Shown here piece by piece: positions 30,857-41,032 of a stretch of DNA of 64,000 bases; the first letter of the stretch is position 1; every line of letters begins with the position of its first letter. Source of the stretch: Bifidobacterium sp. 7101 (GTDB lineage: Bacteria > Actinomycetota > Actinomycetes > Actinomycetales > Bifidobacteriaceae). The DNA is taken from the NCBI RefSeq assembly GCF_000499285.1, contig NZ_AWUN01000002.1, forward strand, positions 248,001 to 312,000, in the 5' to 3' direction. The notes beneath the pieces are model-generated. The model was not told the origin of the DNA. It saw only the letters and a program-made list of their open reading frames with translations, and did not search any database. The position numbers and the translations under genes were made by a program.

Positions 30857-33640
30857 TCAGTGAGACTGGATCTGACCTTGATCGTCGCCACGTGCGGCAT
30901 GACGGCCACGACCTCCATCGCGTCCGGCATCACCGGCATCAGCATCAGCGTCGCCATCAGCCGTCACATCGTCGACCGTGACCGAGTCATCGACCAGGTT
31001 TTCAGTGGGCCAGGCGGTCAGCTCCAGGTGGTCGCCGCCGGTCTGATCCACCAGGACCGTGTCGCCGTCGTGGACCTTGCCAGCCAGCAACATCCTGGCA
31101 AGCTGATCGCCCACCTCGGTCTGGACCAGTCGACGCAGCGGACGAGCGCCGAAAGCCGGATCATAACCTATGTTGGCCAGCCACTCCCGAGCGGAGTCGG
31201 TGACATCCAGAGTGATGCGCCGATCGGTCAGCCGCTGGGCCACCTGCTTGACCTGGATGTCCACAATGGAACCCAGCTCGTCGCGGGTTAACGGATGGAA
31301 GATGACCAGATCGTCCAAGCGGTTGATGAACTCGGGCTTGAAGTTGGCGTGCACAGCATCCATGACGGCCTTGCGCTTGCCTTCCTCGTCAAGGTCGTCC
31401 CGGACCAGGAACTGCGAGCCCAGGTTGGAGGTCATAATCAGGATGGTGTTCTTGAAGTCCACCGTTCTGCCCTGGCCATCGGTCAACCTGCCGTCATCCA
31501 GGACCTGCAGGAGCAGGTCGAAGACCTCAGGGTTGGCCTTCTCCACCTCATCGAAGAGGACCACCGAGTAGGGCCGCCTACGCACGGCCTCGGTCAGCTG
31601 GCCGCCCTCCTCATAGCCCACATAGCCGGGGGCAGCGCCAATCAGCCGGGAGACCGAGGCCTTCTCCATGTACTCTGACATGTCGATGCGAACCATGGCT
31701 TTCTCGTCGTCGAAGAGGAAGTCTGCCAAAGCCTTGGCCAGCTCCGTCTTACCTACGCCCGTGGGGCCCAGGAACATGAAGGATCCTGTGGGCCTATCGG
31801 GGTCGGCGATGCCGGCACGCGAGCGCCGGACTGCGTCGGAGACTGCATGGATGGCCTCCTGCTGGCCAACCACCCGCTTGCCCAGGTAGTCCTCCATATG
31901 CAGGAGCTTCTCGTTCTCTCCCTCCATGAGCCGTCCCACAGGGATACCGGTCCAGTCAGAGACGATTTCGGCCACGGAATCCGCATCCACGTGGTCAGGA
32001 ACCATGGGCTCCTGGGCCGGGCCCCCGGCGATGTCAGCCCCATCGGGACCAGCGTCATTGGAGGCGTTCTTGGCCTGCTCGGCCGCGTTCTCCGCCTGGG
32101 CCAGCTGCTTGCGAATGCCAGGGATTTCCCCGTAGAGAATGCGGGAGGCCTTCTCCAGGTCCCCTTCGCGGGTGGCCTTGTCGGCTTCGACCCGCTTGGC
32201 ATCCAACTGGGCACGCAGGTCTCCGACCTTGTTGTGGCCAGCCTTCTCGTTCTCCCAACGGGCCTTGAGACCACCCAGCTTCTCGCTGGAGTCCGCCAGC
32301 TCGGCCTGCAGCTTGCTCAGACGATCCTTGGAGGCGGGGTCGTCAGCCTTCTTCAGCTGCATCTCCTCCATCTCCAGACGGGTGACGCGACGCTGAAGCT
32401 CGTCGATCTCCTCAGGCTGGGAGTCCAGCTCCATCCGCAGGTGGGCAGCAGCCTCGTCAACCAGGTCGATGGCCTTGTCAGGGAGCTGACGACCAGAGAT
32501 GTACCGGTTGGATAGCGTTGCCGCAGCCACCAGGGCGTCATCACCGATGGTCACCTTGTGGTGGGCCTCGTAACGCTGCTTGAGACCACGCAGGATGGCC
32601 ACGGTGTCCTCCACGGAGGGCTCACCCACGAAGACCTGCTGGAAGCGGCGCTCCAGAGCCGGATCCTTCTCGATGTTCTCCCGATATTCGTCCAAGGTGG
32701 TGGCGCCGATCAGGCGCAGTTCACCCCTGGCCAACATGGGCTTGAGCATGTTGCCCGCGTCCATGGATCCCTCGGCGGCACCAGCACCGACGATGGTGTG
32801 AATCTCGTCGATGAAGGTGATGACCTGACCGTTGGCGCTCTTGATCTCGTTGAGGACGGCCTTGAGTCGTTCCTCGAATTCGCCGCGGTACTTGCTGCCA
32901 GCCACCATGGAGCTCAGATCCAGGGAGATCAGCCTCTTGCCTTGCAGGGTGGTAGGTACGTCACCGGCCACGATACGCTCGGCCAGACCCTCGACCACGG
33001 CTGTCTTGCCCACGCCGGGCTCGCCGATGAGAACAGGGTTGTTCTTGGTGCGCCGCGACAGGATCTGCATGACACGACGAATCTCCTGATCCCTGCCGAT
33101 GACCGGGTCCAGCTTGCCCTCCTTGGCCTGGGCGGTCAGATCGGTGGAGTACTTCTCCAGGGCCTTGTAGGTACCTTCGGCATCCGGGCTGGTCACCTTG
33201 GCGCCGCCGCGCACCTGGGGCACAGCCTTGCGCAGGGTATCGGCCTGCAGACCGTTCCGATTCAGAATATCGGCGGCCTGCGAGGGACCCTGGGCGATGG
33301 CGATGAGCAGGTGCTCGGTGGAGACGTACTCGTCCCCCATGGCCTGCATTTCCTTCTCAGCCTGGGCCAGGGCCATGCTGAGCTGACGGCTGGCATCGGG
33401 CTGTGAGGCCGTGGATCCGCTGGCCGACGGCAGAGCCACCAGGGCCTGACGGACCTCGGCGCCGACTCTTTGGCTGTCACCACCTGCGGCCTGGATCAGT
33501 CCAGGAACCACGCCGGACTGCTGACGCAGCAAGGAGTCCAACAGATGGAGCACATCCACCTGGGGGTTGCCGGCCGCCGAGGCCGACTGGATAGCATCGC
33601 CTATGGCCTGCTGAGCCATGGTGGTGAAGTTTTCGTTCAT
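30857..33640 (-). CDS. clpB: ATP-dependent chaperone ClpB
   Basis: ClpB is the hexameric disaggregase that works with DnaK. From ATG 33640 (GGAGG upstream) it has 927 residues: an N-domain, nucleotide domain 1 with [15 protein letters not shown], a middle coiled coil (about 410-560), and nucleotide domain 2 with [17 protein letters not shown], then a C-terminal domain. The C-terminus is about 55 residues longer than usual and is Asp/Gly-rich ([19 protein letters not shown]), ending GQIQSH. The middle region also carries an extra Gly/Ala-rich insert ([18 protein letters not shown]). Heat-shock control is likely through the HAIR-like site at 33750-33770. Confidence 0.97.
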   Translation of the reverse strand: MNENFTTMAQQAIGDAIQSASAAGNPQVDVLHLLDSLLRQQSGVVPGLIQAAGGDSQRVGAEVRQALVALPSASGSTASQPDASRQLSMALAQAEKEMQAMGDEYVSTEHLLIAIAQGPSQAADILNRNGLQADTLRKAVPQVRGGAKVTSPDAEGTYKALEKYSTDLTAQAKEGKLDPVIGRDQEIRRVMQILSRRTKNNPVLIGEPGVGKTAVVEGLAERIVAGDVPTTLQGKRLISLDLSSMVAGSKYRGEFEERLKAVLNEIKSANGQVITFIDEIHTIVGAGAAEGSMDAGNMLKPMLARGELRLIGATTLDEYRENIEKDPALERRFQQVFVGEPSVEDTVAILRGLKQRYEAHHKVTIGDDALVAAATLSNRYISGRQLPDKAIDLVDEAAAHLRMELDSQPEEIDELQRRVTRLEMEEMQLKKADDPASKDRLSKLQAELADSSEKLGGLKARWENEKAGHNKVGDLRAQLDAKRVEADKATREGDLEKASRILYGEIPGIRKQLAQAENAAEQAKNASNDAGPDGADIAGGPAQEPMVPDHVDADSVAEIVSDWTGIPVGRLMEGENEKLLHMEDYLGKRVVGQQEAIHAVSDAVRRSRAGIADPDRPTGSFMFLGPTGVGKTELAKALADFLFDDEKAMVRIDMSEYMEKASVSRLIGAAPGYVGYEEGGQLTEAVRRRPYSVVLFDEVEKANPEVFDLLLQVLDDGRLTDGQGRTVDFKNTILIMTSNLGSQFLVRDDLDEEGKRKAVMDAVHANFKPEFINRLDDLVIFHPLTRDELGSIVDIQVKQVAQRLTDRRITLDVTDSAREWLANIGYDPAFGARPLRRLVQTEVGDQLARMLLAGKVHDGDTVLVDQTGGDHLELTAWPTENLVDDSVTVDDVTADGDADADAGDAGRDGGRGRHAARGDDQGQIQSH

Positions 33641-33749
33641 AGAGCATCCTCCAACATTCTTCAGCGGGGCCAGCCGAATCACTCAACCAGACCCCGTCAC
33701 GGGTTCATCTGTCTTCTACAACAGCGAAAGGAGGACACCTATTCCCAAA

Positions 33750-33770
33750 CTTGAGCCTAAACGACTCAAG
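33750..33770. promoter_or_regulatory. HspR operator (HAIR element) upstream of clpB
   Basis: CTTGAGC-N7-ACTCAAG matches the HAIR consensus (CTTGAGT-N7-ACTCAAG) at 13 of 14 fixed positions. It lies 110 bases upstream of clpB, beside a TATAAA-like -10 (33772-33777, minus strand). HspR should repress clpB here until heat shock. The inverted repeat could also fold in RNA, but the consensus match and position favour an operator. Confidence 0.85.
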
Positions 33771-33800
33771 TTTTTATATCGTTTGTTTTCCTGCTATTTG

Positions 33801-34616
33801 CTACTCGTCAATGATCACATTGCGCAGGTAGCCGATTCCCTCCACCTGGACAGTGGCCTCGTCACGGTTTTTCAAGGAACCCGTGGCGTTAGGGGTACCG
33901 GTCATGATGACATCGCCGGGCAGCAGTGTGGCGAAACTGGAGATGAAGGCGATCTGCTCAGGAATGGAGTGAATCAGGTTGGCGGTGGTGCCGCTTGCCT
34001 CAGGCACCTCTTCCCCGTTGAGCCTGAAGGAGATCTTCGCATCCCGATAGTCCAGGTCGGTCTCGATCCAAGGCCCGAGGGGGCAGGCAGTGTCAAAGCC
34101 CTTGCAGCGGGTCCACATTGGGTCGTTCTTCTGCAGGTCGCGCAGGGTCACATCGTTGACGCAGGTGTAGCCCAGCACATAGTCCATGGCCTCGTTGACG
34201 CTCACCTTCCGCGCCATCCTGCCCATGACAACGGCAACCTCGGGCTCGTAGTTCATGTCCTTGCTGTAAGAAGGCTTGACGATGGGGTCGTCAGGGCCGA
34301 TGACCGAGGTGGAGGGCTTCATGAAGAGCATGAGCTTCTCCGGAGGCTCCGGGTCCGAGGACTGGCCCTGCTCGGCCATGTAGGCGGCGTGAGCTCGGTA
34401 GTTCTTGGCCGCCCCGTAGATCTTGGAGGGGATGACCGGAGCCAGCAGCCGCACATCCTCGTCGTCCAGGGGGTAACGCTTGCCGGTGGGCTCGACCTGC
34501 TGACCGGTCAGGGGGTAGCCGCTCAGCTCGACCAGGTAATCCTTGCCGTCCTGCTTATCAGTTTGGACGAAGGCATATCGTGGGGTGTCCTTGTAGGAAA
34601 AACGCGCGATTCTCAT
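33801..34616 (-). CDS. Fumarylacetoacetate hydrolase family protein
   Basis: A 271-residue member of the FAH superfamily, metal-dependent enzymes that cleave or decarboxylate beta-keto acids such as acylpyruvates or homoprotocatechuate-pathway products. Family features are PSKIYGAAKNYRAHAAYM, KPSTSVIGPDDPI, the metal-binding glutamates in YEPEVAVVMG, YTCVNDVTLRDLQ, and GDVIMTGTPNATG near the end. Substrate cannot be named. It is upstream of clpB's promoter on the same strand and its own ribosome site is weak. Confidence 0.9.
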   Translation of the reverse strand: MRIARFSYKDTPRYAFVQTDKQDGKDYLVELSGYPLTGQQVEPTGKRYPLDDEDVRLLAPVIPSKIYGAAKNYRAHAAYMAEQGQSSDPEPPEKLMLFMKPSTSVIGPDDPIVKPSYSKDMNYEPEVAVVMGRMARKVSVNEAMDYVLGYTCVNDVTLRDLQKNDPMWTRCKGFDTACPLGPWIETDLDYRDAKISFRLNGEEVPEASGTTANLIHSIPEQIAFISSFATLLPGDVIMTGTPNATGSLKNRDEATVQVEGIGYLRNVIIDE

Positions 34617-34682
34617 AGGGCACAGTCTAGCCCCAGGCCGGGCCGCTTGATAGGTTCGGGTTCCGAAACAGACAGTGGCTGG

Positions 34683-35501
34683 TCAGATAAAAGCCCGCGG
34701 GCCGAAGATGGCTGTGCCTACACGAACCTCGGTCGACCCCTCAGCCACTGCATACTCCATGTCTCCGGTCATTCCCATGGACAGCATGGTGCAGGTGTCG
34801 GTGCCCGGCTCCCCCGAATCCCTGATGCGGTCGCGCAGACCGCGCAAATGGGCGAATCCGCTCCTGATGATGGCCTCATCGTCCACATGTGCGCCGACGG
34901 TCATCAGACCCTTAAGCTGAATCCCCTCCATAGCTGCCAGCTCATAGGCCAGATCCAGGGCCTGGTCGGGGGCACATCCCGACTTGGCCTGCTCGCCGGA
35001 CTCGTTGACCTCCAGGAGTATGCCCACAGTCCTGCCTGCAGCCAGTGCCCGCATGGCCAGCTTCCGAGCCAGCGAGGGCCCGTCGACCGACTCGACCGTG
35101 TCGACATATGGCAGGATCTTATTGATCTTGTTGGATTGGAGCTGCCCGATAAGGTGGAAGCCCAGACTGGCGCTTGATGAATCACTGTCTACAACGTCGG
35201 TGCCAAGAGCCAGTCCCCTGTCCCGACAGAGCTCCAGCAATCCCTGGGCCTTGGCGGTGACCTCCTGGGGACGGTTCTCGCCGATCCGACGCACCCCGGC
35301 ATCGATGGCTGCCATAATCTCGCCCACATCGCGGGTCTTGGTGGCCGCCAGCAGGGTTACCGAGCCTTCTTTTCGACCAGCGGAGACCTCCGCTTTGGCA
35401 ATCCTGTCGGCCACACGCTTGACCCCATCCGCAATCTGTCTGGCTCGTTCCTGGCTGATCTGCCGATTGCCCAGATCCTTGTGGTCCATATAGGCGACCA
35501 T
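34683..35501 (-). CDS. YggS-family pyridoxal-phosphate homeostasis protein
   Basis: A 272-residue single-domain PLP-binding protein (YggS/PROSC) that buffers free PLP. It contains VTLLAATKTRDVGEIMAAIDAG (PLP-lysine in ATKT), RRIGENRPQEV, GFHLIGQLQSNKINKIL, and the end block LSMGMTGDMEYAVAEGSTEVRVGTAIFG that grips the phosphate. It is slightly longer than typical because of an N-terminal lead and a short insert. The start has GGAGGT nine bases upstream. Confidence 0.95.
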   Translation of the reverse strand: MVAYMDHKDLGNRQISQERARQIADGVKRVADRIAKAEVSAGRKEGSVTLLAATKTRDVGEIMAAIDAGVRRIGENRPQEVTAKAQGLLELCRDRGLALGTDVVDSDSSSASLGFHLIGQLQSNKINKILPYVDTVESVDGPSLARKLAMRALAAGRTVGILLEVNESGEQAKSGCAPDQALDLAYELAAMEGIQLKGLMTVGAHVDDEAIIRSGFAHLRGLRDRIRDSGEPGTDTCTMLSMGMTGDMEYAVAEGSTEVRVGTAIFGPRAFI

Positions 35502-35632
35502 GACCCGCTACCTCCTTAAATTCCGGAAGCCTTGACTGAGGCCATGGTAGCCAGTGGCTCATACCTGCAAACCTACGAGCCCGGGAGAAAGCCGATGTCG
35601 GAAACGAGCTGCGAAATTCAGGATCGAAGAAC

Positions 35633-36697
35633 CTACAGACTCGGCTTTGCTTCAGAAACGTTCAGCTCGCTCAGGTTTAGCTGCCGGTCCTTGCGGTCAG
35701 CGGCCAGAGTGTTCCATGTGAAACCATCCAGCAGTTCCCGAGCACTGGCAGGTCTGGGACGGTCCAAGATTCCCAGAAGCCAGCCACAGACCCCCAACAC
35801 CTGCCTGGACGACCAGCCGTCTCTTCTCAGTAATCCCAGGTCCGGCGATCCGAAACGCTTGGACATCCTCCTGCCGTCCACACCATCAATCAGAGGCAGA
35901 TGCGCATATTGAACGCGAGAAGCCTGTGGCTGAAGATGATTCCGGATCCACATCTGAATGGCCGTTGACCTCAGCAGGTCCCTTCCCCGCACGATCTGGT
36001 TGACACCCATGGCCAGGTCATCCACCGTCACCGCCAGCTGGTAGGAAACCAAACCATCCGAACGTTTGACGACCACATCGCCGACCTGCCTGGCCAAGTT
36101 GAAGGACTGCGGGCCAAAAATCAGATCGTCGAAGCGACAGATGGCATCCGGTTCGTCGGGCTGATCAGGGACTGCGATTCTCAGACTGTGCCGCTGCCCT
36201 CGAGCCATCCTTTCACTGACCACCTCAGGGGAAAGTCCTCGGCAGGTGCCGGGATAGACGATGAACCCGTCGCCTTCATTCGGCGCCGATGCCGCGCGGA
36301 TGTCGGCACGGGAGCAGAAGCAGGGATAAATCAGCGGCTGCTCGCCTACCAATTGCTGCGATTCCAGCAGCTTCAATGCCTGCCTGTAGGCATCGGCGCG
36401 CTGGGACTGGTAGACCACCTCGCCATCCCAATCCAATCCCAGCCAGGCCAGGTCATCCATGATCCAATGATCAGCGTCCTTGACCACCCGTGGCGTATCT
36501 ATGTCTTCGATGCGAAGCCGCAGAACCCCGCCAGGCCCTTGCGACCTGACACCCAGCCAGGCCGCCAGACATGCATAGATATTGCCCAGATGCATTCGCC
36601 CGGTTGGCGAAGGCGCCAACCTTCCTACGACCTTGGCCTGGCCGACCTGGTCCACTATCGGTTCTCCCTTGTGCATACCGACATGCTTGCATGCCAC
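35633..36697 (-). CDS. gluQ: Glutamyl-Q tRNA(Asp) synthetase (GluRS-like)
   Basis: A truncated GluRS paralog that attaches glutamate to queuosine in tRNA(Asp). The 354-residue form has the HIGH-like motif PSPTGRMHLGN, the Zn-binding cysteines CFCSR...PGTCR, and a KMSKS-like loop RRMSKRFGS. The anticodon-binding domain of full GluRS is absent. The C-terminal tail is about 60 residues longer than in E. coli. The start is GTG at 36697 or ATG at 36676; neither has a clear ribosome site. Confidence 0.9.
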   Translation of the reverse strand: MACKHVGMHKGEPIVDQVGQAKVVGRLAPSPTGRMHLGNIYACLAAWLGVRSQGPGGVLRLRIEDIDTPRVVKDADHWIMDDLAWLGLDWDGEVVYQSQRADAYRQALKLLESQQLVGEQPLIYPCFCSRADIRAASAPNEGDGFIVYPGTCRGLSPEVVSERMARGQRHSLRIAVPDQPDEPDAICRFDDLIFGPQSFNLARQVGDVVVKRSDGLVSYQLAVTVDDLAMGVNQIVRGRDLLRSTAIQMWIRNHLQPQASRVQYAHLPLIDGVDGRRMSKRFGSPDLGLLRRDGWSSRQVLGVCGWLLGILDRPRPASARELLDGFTWNTLAADRKDRQLNLSELNVSEAKPSL

Positions 36698-36766
36698 CCG
36701 GTCATCGAGGAACCATCAGGCAGTCAAACTACTACATGCCCTTGAATGGTCACGCAAGGTAAATGG

Positions 36767-38113
36767 TCAGAAGCTGTCGAGCAAGCGATCGATCTCCTCG
36801 AAGTGCTTGACCTCAGGGCGCCAGACCGGCTTGCCACGAACAATGACCAACTTGGGGTCAGCCAGGGTCCGCACATTCTTGGCAGGGTCCTCGTCAAGGA
36901 CGATCAGATCCGCATCCTTGCCCGTGTCGACCGAGCCAGTGACATTGTCGAAGCCCAGGTTTCGGGCATTGACCTGGGTGGCGGCGTGGAAGGCCTGAGC
37001 CGGGGTGAAGTCAGCGTACCGCACCAGATAGTCGAGTTCTCGCCAAGTGCCGTACTGGGGCACAAAGGTCATGCCGGTGTCGGTCCCAACGCCGACGGCA
37101 ATGCCGTTCTCATGAGCCTGCTTGGCGCTCTTGACCATGCCATCGACGACCAGCTCGGAGTTGCCACGAACTATATCGCTGATCCCCAGCTCCTGCTGGC
37201 TGATCTTGACCAGCGGCAGCCCGGCGGACAGGGTGGGATCCAGGGCAGAGAAACCACGAAGCGAGCGCGGATTGTCAAGGAAGAGTCCGATCATCTCGTC
37301 GTCAAGGGCGCTGCCATGCTCGATGGTGTCCACGCCTGCCTTGAGAGCGGCCTTGACGCCCTCGGGACTCTGAGCGTGTGCTGCGACGAGCACACCAAAC
37401 TCATGGGCCTCATCACAGACGGCGGCCATTTCCTCCTCGGTCATCTGCGGGCTGCCGGCCTCGCCAAGCTTGGTGGCATCGGTGACGCCGCCGGTCGCAG
37501 CCACCTTGATGGCATTGACACCATGATCCAGGTTCTCCCTGGTTCGACGCCTGGCTTCTTCTGGAGAGGAGCAGGAGAGGGCGATGAAAGGATCGCCATG
37601 CCCTCCTGGAATCGCCAGGAGTGGGCCGGCAGCCAGCATGCGCGGACCGGTCAGTTCATCGGCATCAATCTTGTCGCGCAGACGAACCGCCTCATAACCC
37701 ACATCGCCCAGGGTACGAATGGTCGTGACGCCCGAGTTCAACAGTGTAGAAACGTTACCTTTGATCCTGGCGTCCATGAGGACTCTGCCGGCAGGGCTGT
37801 GCACCACCTTCAAGCCGGCATTGACCACACGTGGCGAGAGTTCCGTACCACCAGACAATGGCTTGCCATCGGCAAAGAGATGGGTATGGGCATTGATGAG
37901 TCCAGGTGCCACGAACTTGCCCGTAGCGTTGATCCGGTGATATCCGGAAGGCACGTAGGCCAGCGGCGTCGGGCAGACCTGTTCTATCCGGCCGTCCGCG
38001 GACACCAGAACAGACATATCCTTCTGGACCGTGCCTTGTTCATCACCGGTCGCGATACTGGCATGCTCGAGCACAAACGGCTCGCGCTCTTTCCTGCCTT
38101 GAAGACGCCCCAT
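36767..38113 (-). CDS. Amidohydrolase-family metalloenzyme
   Basis: From ATG 38113 (a purine-rich site upstream) there are 448 residues forming a metal-dependent hydrolase barrel. Metal and catalytic residues are visible: APGLINAHTHLF (HxH), the carboxylated lysine in NAIKVAATGG, LVAAHAQ, TIEHGSAL, and the late Asp in VGTDTGM. This set matches imidazolonepropionase/prolidase-like amidohydrolases that cleave amide bonds in small molecules or dipeptides. No signal peptide is seen, so it acts in the cytoplasm. The substrate is unknown; the gene stands alone. Confidence 0.87.
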   Translation of the reverse strand: MGRLQGRKEREPFVLEHASIATGDEQGTVQKDMSVLVSADGRIEQVCPTPLAYVPSGYHRINATGKFVAPGLINAHTHLFADGKPLSGGTELSPRVVNAGLKVVHSPAGRVLMDARIKGNVSTLLNSGVTTIRTLGDVGYEAVRLRDKIDADELTGPRMLAAGPLLAIPGGHGDPFIALSCSSPEEARRRTRENLDHGVNAIKVAATGGVTDATKLGEAGSPQMTEEEMAAVCDEAHEFGVLVAAHAQSPEGVKAALKAGVDTIEHGSALDDEMIGLFLDNPRSLRGFSALDPTLSAGLPLVKISQQELGISDIVRGNSELVVDGMVKSAKQAHENGIAVGVGTDTGMTFVPQYGTWRELDYLVRYADFTPAQAFHAATQVNARNLGFDNVTGSVDTGKDADLIVLDEDPAKNVRTLADPKLVIVRGKPVWRPEVKHFEEIDRLLDSF

Positions 38114-38291
38114 GGTCGTACCTGCCTTCCCATCTCCGATGCACTCATTGCGAGGAATCGGGCATATATGATTAATAATATCCATGGCAGGACGAACCAT
38201 TCAAGCTTGACTACCCACAAGCTCGACAACGCAATAAATAAGGTCTTGAGCCTCCAAGATGAAGCCTGGGGCCTTGTCACCAAGCTGCTGG

Positions 38292-39026
38292 TCAGGCAGC
38301 GAAAAGAACTTTGAAAATCGCGGCTCCGACGATGGCACCGGCGATGGGTGCCACCACCGGAATCCAAGCCTCGCCCCAGCGTGAGTCCCCCTTATTGGGC
38401 ACGGGCAGAATCCAGTGCAGGAAGCGTGGCACCAGGTCTCGTGCAGGGTTCAGACCAGGGCCAGTGGGACCGCCCAGAGAGGTGACCAACCCCCAGACGA
38501 TCAAGCCGACAACGATGGAGGCGGCGGCCAACCCCTTAGACCCCCATGGGCCCTGCAAACAGCAGAGGGCTCCCAGGACCAGCACCAGCGTGCCAAAGAG
38601 CTCATTGATAAAATAGTTGACCGGCGATCCCGAGGCATCAGTGGTGCAGAAGGTGCCCAAAATCGGCGCAGGCTCCTTGGTCATGCGGTAGTGCGGGAAG
38701 TAGCAGACATAGACAACCAGCTGACCCAGGGCTGCTCCAATCAACTGCGCGAGAATATAAGGCAGAACCTGACTCCAGGGGAAGATGCCGATGACGGCCT
38801 GTCCCAGAGTCATGGCCGGGTTGATGTGGGCTCCGGATACCCCGCCGAACATGAGCACTGGAAACATGACTCCGAACCCGTATCCCATGGCGATGGTGAG
38901 CCAGCCGGAATGGTGGCCCTTGGTGCCCTCCAGATCCACGTCGGCGACCGCGCCGTTGCCGAAGATCATCAATATGGCAGTGCCGACACATTCAGCGGCC
39001 AGCTTGGTCATGAGCGAATATTCCAT
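38292..39026 (-). CDS. Aquaglyceroporin (GlpF-like MIP family)
   Basis: A 244-residue channel with six membrane segments and the two half-helix NPA motifs: SGAHINPAMTLGQAVIG and GPGLNPARDLVPRF. The Asp after the second NPA box (NPARD) is the usual mark of glycerol-passing members rather than pure water channels. The N-terminus is chosen at ATG 39026. It is probably a glycerol or small-solute facilitator. An apparently gene-free 339 bases lie upstream. Confidence 0.92.
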   Translation of the reverse strand: MEYSLMTKLAAECVGTAILMIFGNGAVADVDLEGTKGHHSGWLTIAMGYGFGVMFPVLMFGGVSGAHINPAMTLGQAVIGIFPWSQVLPYILAQLIGAALGQLVVYVCYFPHYRMTKEPAPILGTFCTTDASGSPVNYFINELFGTLVLVLGALCCLQGPWGSKGLAAASIVVGLIVWGLVTSLGGPTGPGLNPARDLVPRFLHWILPVPNKGDSRWGEAWIPVVAPIAGAIVGAAIFKVLFAA

Positions 39027-39365
39027 TCGACCCTTCACCCCTCTCTCGATGCCGCCTTGTGACCAAGGCACGGGCATCATTCAATAGAAACAGGTGATGA
39101 CACTAGACCGAGAAGCGCTCATGATCTCCATTGATTCAAGTAATTCTTTGAAATCCGATACGCACCAGCCCCAACCGCGTGTCACCATCAACACGACTGC
39201 ACTTCAACCGGCATAAATATTCTATGCCAACTACCACTGATTATGACGCATTGAGAATCGCATGGAGTGCACTACCTCTAGGGAAAACGAGCAGAGCCCC
39301 CCAACTCAATCAGGCACACAGACTTCATAAACCGCTGGAGCCTTATCCAGGGGGGGGGGGCAGTG
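39027..39365. other. Gene-free stretch upstream of aquaglyceroporin
   Basis: This 339-base stretch has no convincing coding frame. It holds AT-rich segments that could contain the aquaglyceroporin promoter and an 11-G run at its far end (39350-39360). No clear hairpin or known riboswitch pattern was recognised. Confidence 0.6.
39350..39360. repeat. Poly-G tract (11 G), intergenic
   Basis: Eleven consecutive G (C on the gene strand) lie five bases after the stop codon of an ECF ATPase gene and about 320 bases upstream of the aquaglyceroporin start. Its length is likely unstable. No gene frame crosses it, so any effect would be on RNA ends or a distant promoter. Confidence 0.85.
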
Positions 39366-40184
39366 TCACTGATTTGTCAGTAATGATGTCTGGGGCAGGG
39401 CCGCCATGAAATCCTCAGAGGTGAGCACGTCGTGGAAGCCCCAGGCCTGGGCCAACTGCGCCAGATAGGGACGGGCCAGATGAGCCTGTTCAAGCAGATC
39501 ATCATCCCTGAAGATCCGAGCGATGGGCCCATCCATGAGGATCTGTCTGTCGGCCATGACAATGCCCCGCTGGAAATGACGAGTGACGAACTCCATGTCA
39601 TGACTGATGGTGATGACCGTCTTACCCATTGCCGTCACCTGCTGGATTATCCCTGCCAGCAGGTCCGTAGCGGCCCTGTCCTGACCGGCGGTAGGCTCGT
39701 CCAGAATCAGCACCTGAGGGTCCATGACCAAAGCCGAGGCTATGGTGACGAACTTGCGCTGCGAGAAGGGAAGGTCATAGGGATGGGAATCCAGGCTGTC
39801 ACCCAAACCGCAGACTTCAGCAGCCCAGGCGACCCGCCCCCCGATACGGTCCCGGGCAACATGCTTTTTCACAAGCCCATAGGCTATTTCCCGGCGAATG
39901 CTGTCCTGGAAGATCTGATCATCCGGATTCTGGAAGACATAGCCGACCTTGGCTGCCACATGGGCGGCATCCTCTTGATCAGTTGCAGTCCCGTCCACCG
40001 TGACACGACCATGAGTGGGCTTGAGCAGTCCGTTCATGAGCTTGACCATAGTGGTCTTTCCGGCCCCGTTGCGGCCGATAATGGCAACAGCTTCCCCAAG
40101 CTCGCATGACAGGCTGACCTCCCGCAGAGCCTGATATCCGTTTGGATAGGTATATCCGACCCTGTCCAACTCAAGATAGGCCAT
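39366..40184 (-). CDS. ECF transporter ATPase (EcfA-type)
   Basis: A 272-residue ATPase that powers an energy-coupling-factor importer. Walker A is GRNGAGKTTMVKLM, the Q-loop region YVFQNPDDQIF, then PFSQRKFVTIASAL as a variant ABC signature (S-Q-R-K where most have S-G-G-Q-K-Q), Walker B LILDEPTAGQD, and ISHDMEFV. The missing glycines in the signature are unusual but shared by some EcfA proteins. It is the last gene of the ECF set, two bases after its partner. Confidence 0.9.
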   Translation of the reverse strand: MAYLELDRVGYTYPNGYQALREVSLSCELGEAVAIIGRNGAGKTTMVKLMNGLLKPTHGRVTVDGTATDQEDAAHVAAKVGYVFQNPDDQIFQDSIRREIAYGLVKKHVARDRIGGRVAWAAEVCGLGDSLDSHPYDLPFSQRKFVTIASALVMDPQVLILDEPTAGQDRAATDLLAGIIQQVTAMGKTVITISHDMEFVTRHFQRGIVMADRQILMDGPIARIFRDDDLLEQAHLARPYLAQLAQAWGFHDVLTSEDFMAALPQTSLLTNQ

Positions 40185-40186
40185 CT

Positions 40187-41032
40187 TCAGGCCCCTTTCC
40201 GTCCGTAACGTTTTATGGCATCCTCGACCGAGAGCGGCACGGGATCATTCAACCCCAGCTTCTGGTTGCGTTCCAGGAAGAAGCGGGTGACCTCGGGCAA
40301 CTGACCGCCGTGATCCAAGACCTGCGGATCGGTGAGCACACGACGCGCCGGCCCACTCATGGCAACCCGGCCATCTTCCATGAGGATGACCAGGTCACTG
40401 TAACGGGCCACCAGATCGATCTTGTGCTCAACCAGGATGACGGTCTTGCCCTGGCGCTTGAGCAGAGCGATGATGTTGAATACATCCTCGGTGCTCTGCG
40501 GATCCAGCTGAGAGGTGGGTTCATCCAAAACGACAATGGGTGGGTCCGTCACCAGCACCGCGGCAATGGCCACTCGCTGCCGTTGCCCCCCGGAAAGCTC
40601 CAGAGGATTGGCATCGGCGATGTCGTCCAGGTGAAGCAGATCAATCATGGCATCCACGCGCGCGGCCATCGCCTCCCTCTCTATGCCGAGGTTCTCCAGC
40701 GCATAGGCGATCTCCTCCCGCACATTGTCTTTGACACCGGACATCTGCGTAAAAGGGTTCTGAAAGGAGTAGCCGATGGTTTCAGTCAGTTCCGCGTCGT
40801 CATATTGCTCCACAGGCCTTCCGGCCAGCTGAACCTGACCCGTCGGCTCTCCCCGGTAAAAGCGCGGTATGAAGCCGCGGATCAGATTACAGATAGTGGT
40901 CTTCCCCGACCCATTGGCACCCAGAAGCGCACAGACCTGCCCCTGCTCCACCTGGAAGGAGACATCATGCACGGCATCCTCATGGCCCAGAGGATAACGG
41001 TATCCCACATGTTCCAGACTGATGACACTCAT
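40187..41032 (-). CDS. ECF transporter ATPase (EcfA-type)
   Basis: The second ATPase of the importer, 281 residues, with a complete set of motifs: Walker A GANGSGKTTICNLI, YSFQNPFTQM, signature LSGGQRQRVAIAAVL, Walker B IVVLDEPTSQLD, and LVEHKIDL. It probably forms a heterodimer with the adjacent EcfA. Its start overlaps the ecfT stop by four bases. Confidence 0.92.
   Translation of the reverse strand: MSVISLEHVGYRYPLGHEDAVHDVSFQVEQGQVCALLGANGSGKTTICNLIRGFIPRFYRGEPTGQVQLAGRPVEQYDDAELTETIGYSFQNPFTQMSGVKDNVREEIAYALENLGIEREAMAARVDAMIDLLHLDDIADANPLELSGGQRQRVAIAAVLVTDPPIVVLDEPTSQLDPQSTEDVFNIIALLKRQGKTVILVEHKIDLVARYSDLVILMEDGRVAMSGPARRVLTDPQVLDHGGQLPEVTRFFLERNQKLGLNDPVPLSVEDAIKRYGRKGA

Noticed and set aside
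33741-33780. Rho-independent terminator instead of HAIR
   Set aside because: The repeat could fold and is followed by T on the plus strand, but no plus-strand gene ends there. The match to the HspR operator next to clpB is stronger.
36746-38314. 522-codon open frame opposite the amidohydrolase
   Set aside because: The metal-site motifs are on the minus strand; this frame is composition-driven.
39179-39409. Small plus-strand gene crossing the 11-G run
   Set aside because: The 76-codon frame overlaps the ECF ATPase end, has no ribosome site or domain, and looks accidental.
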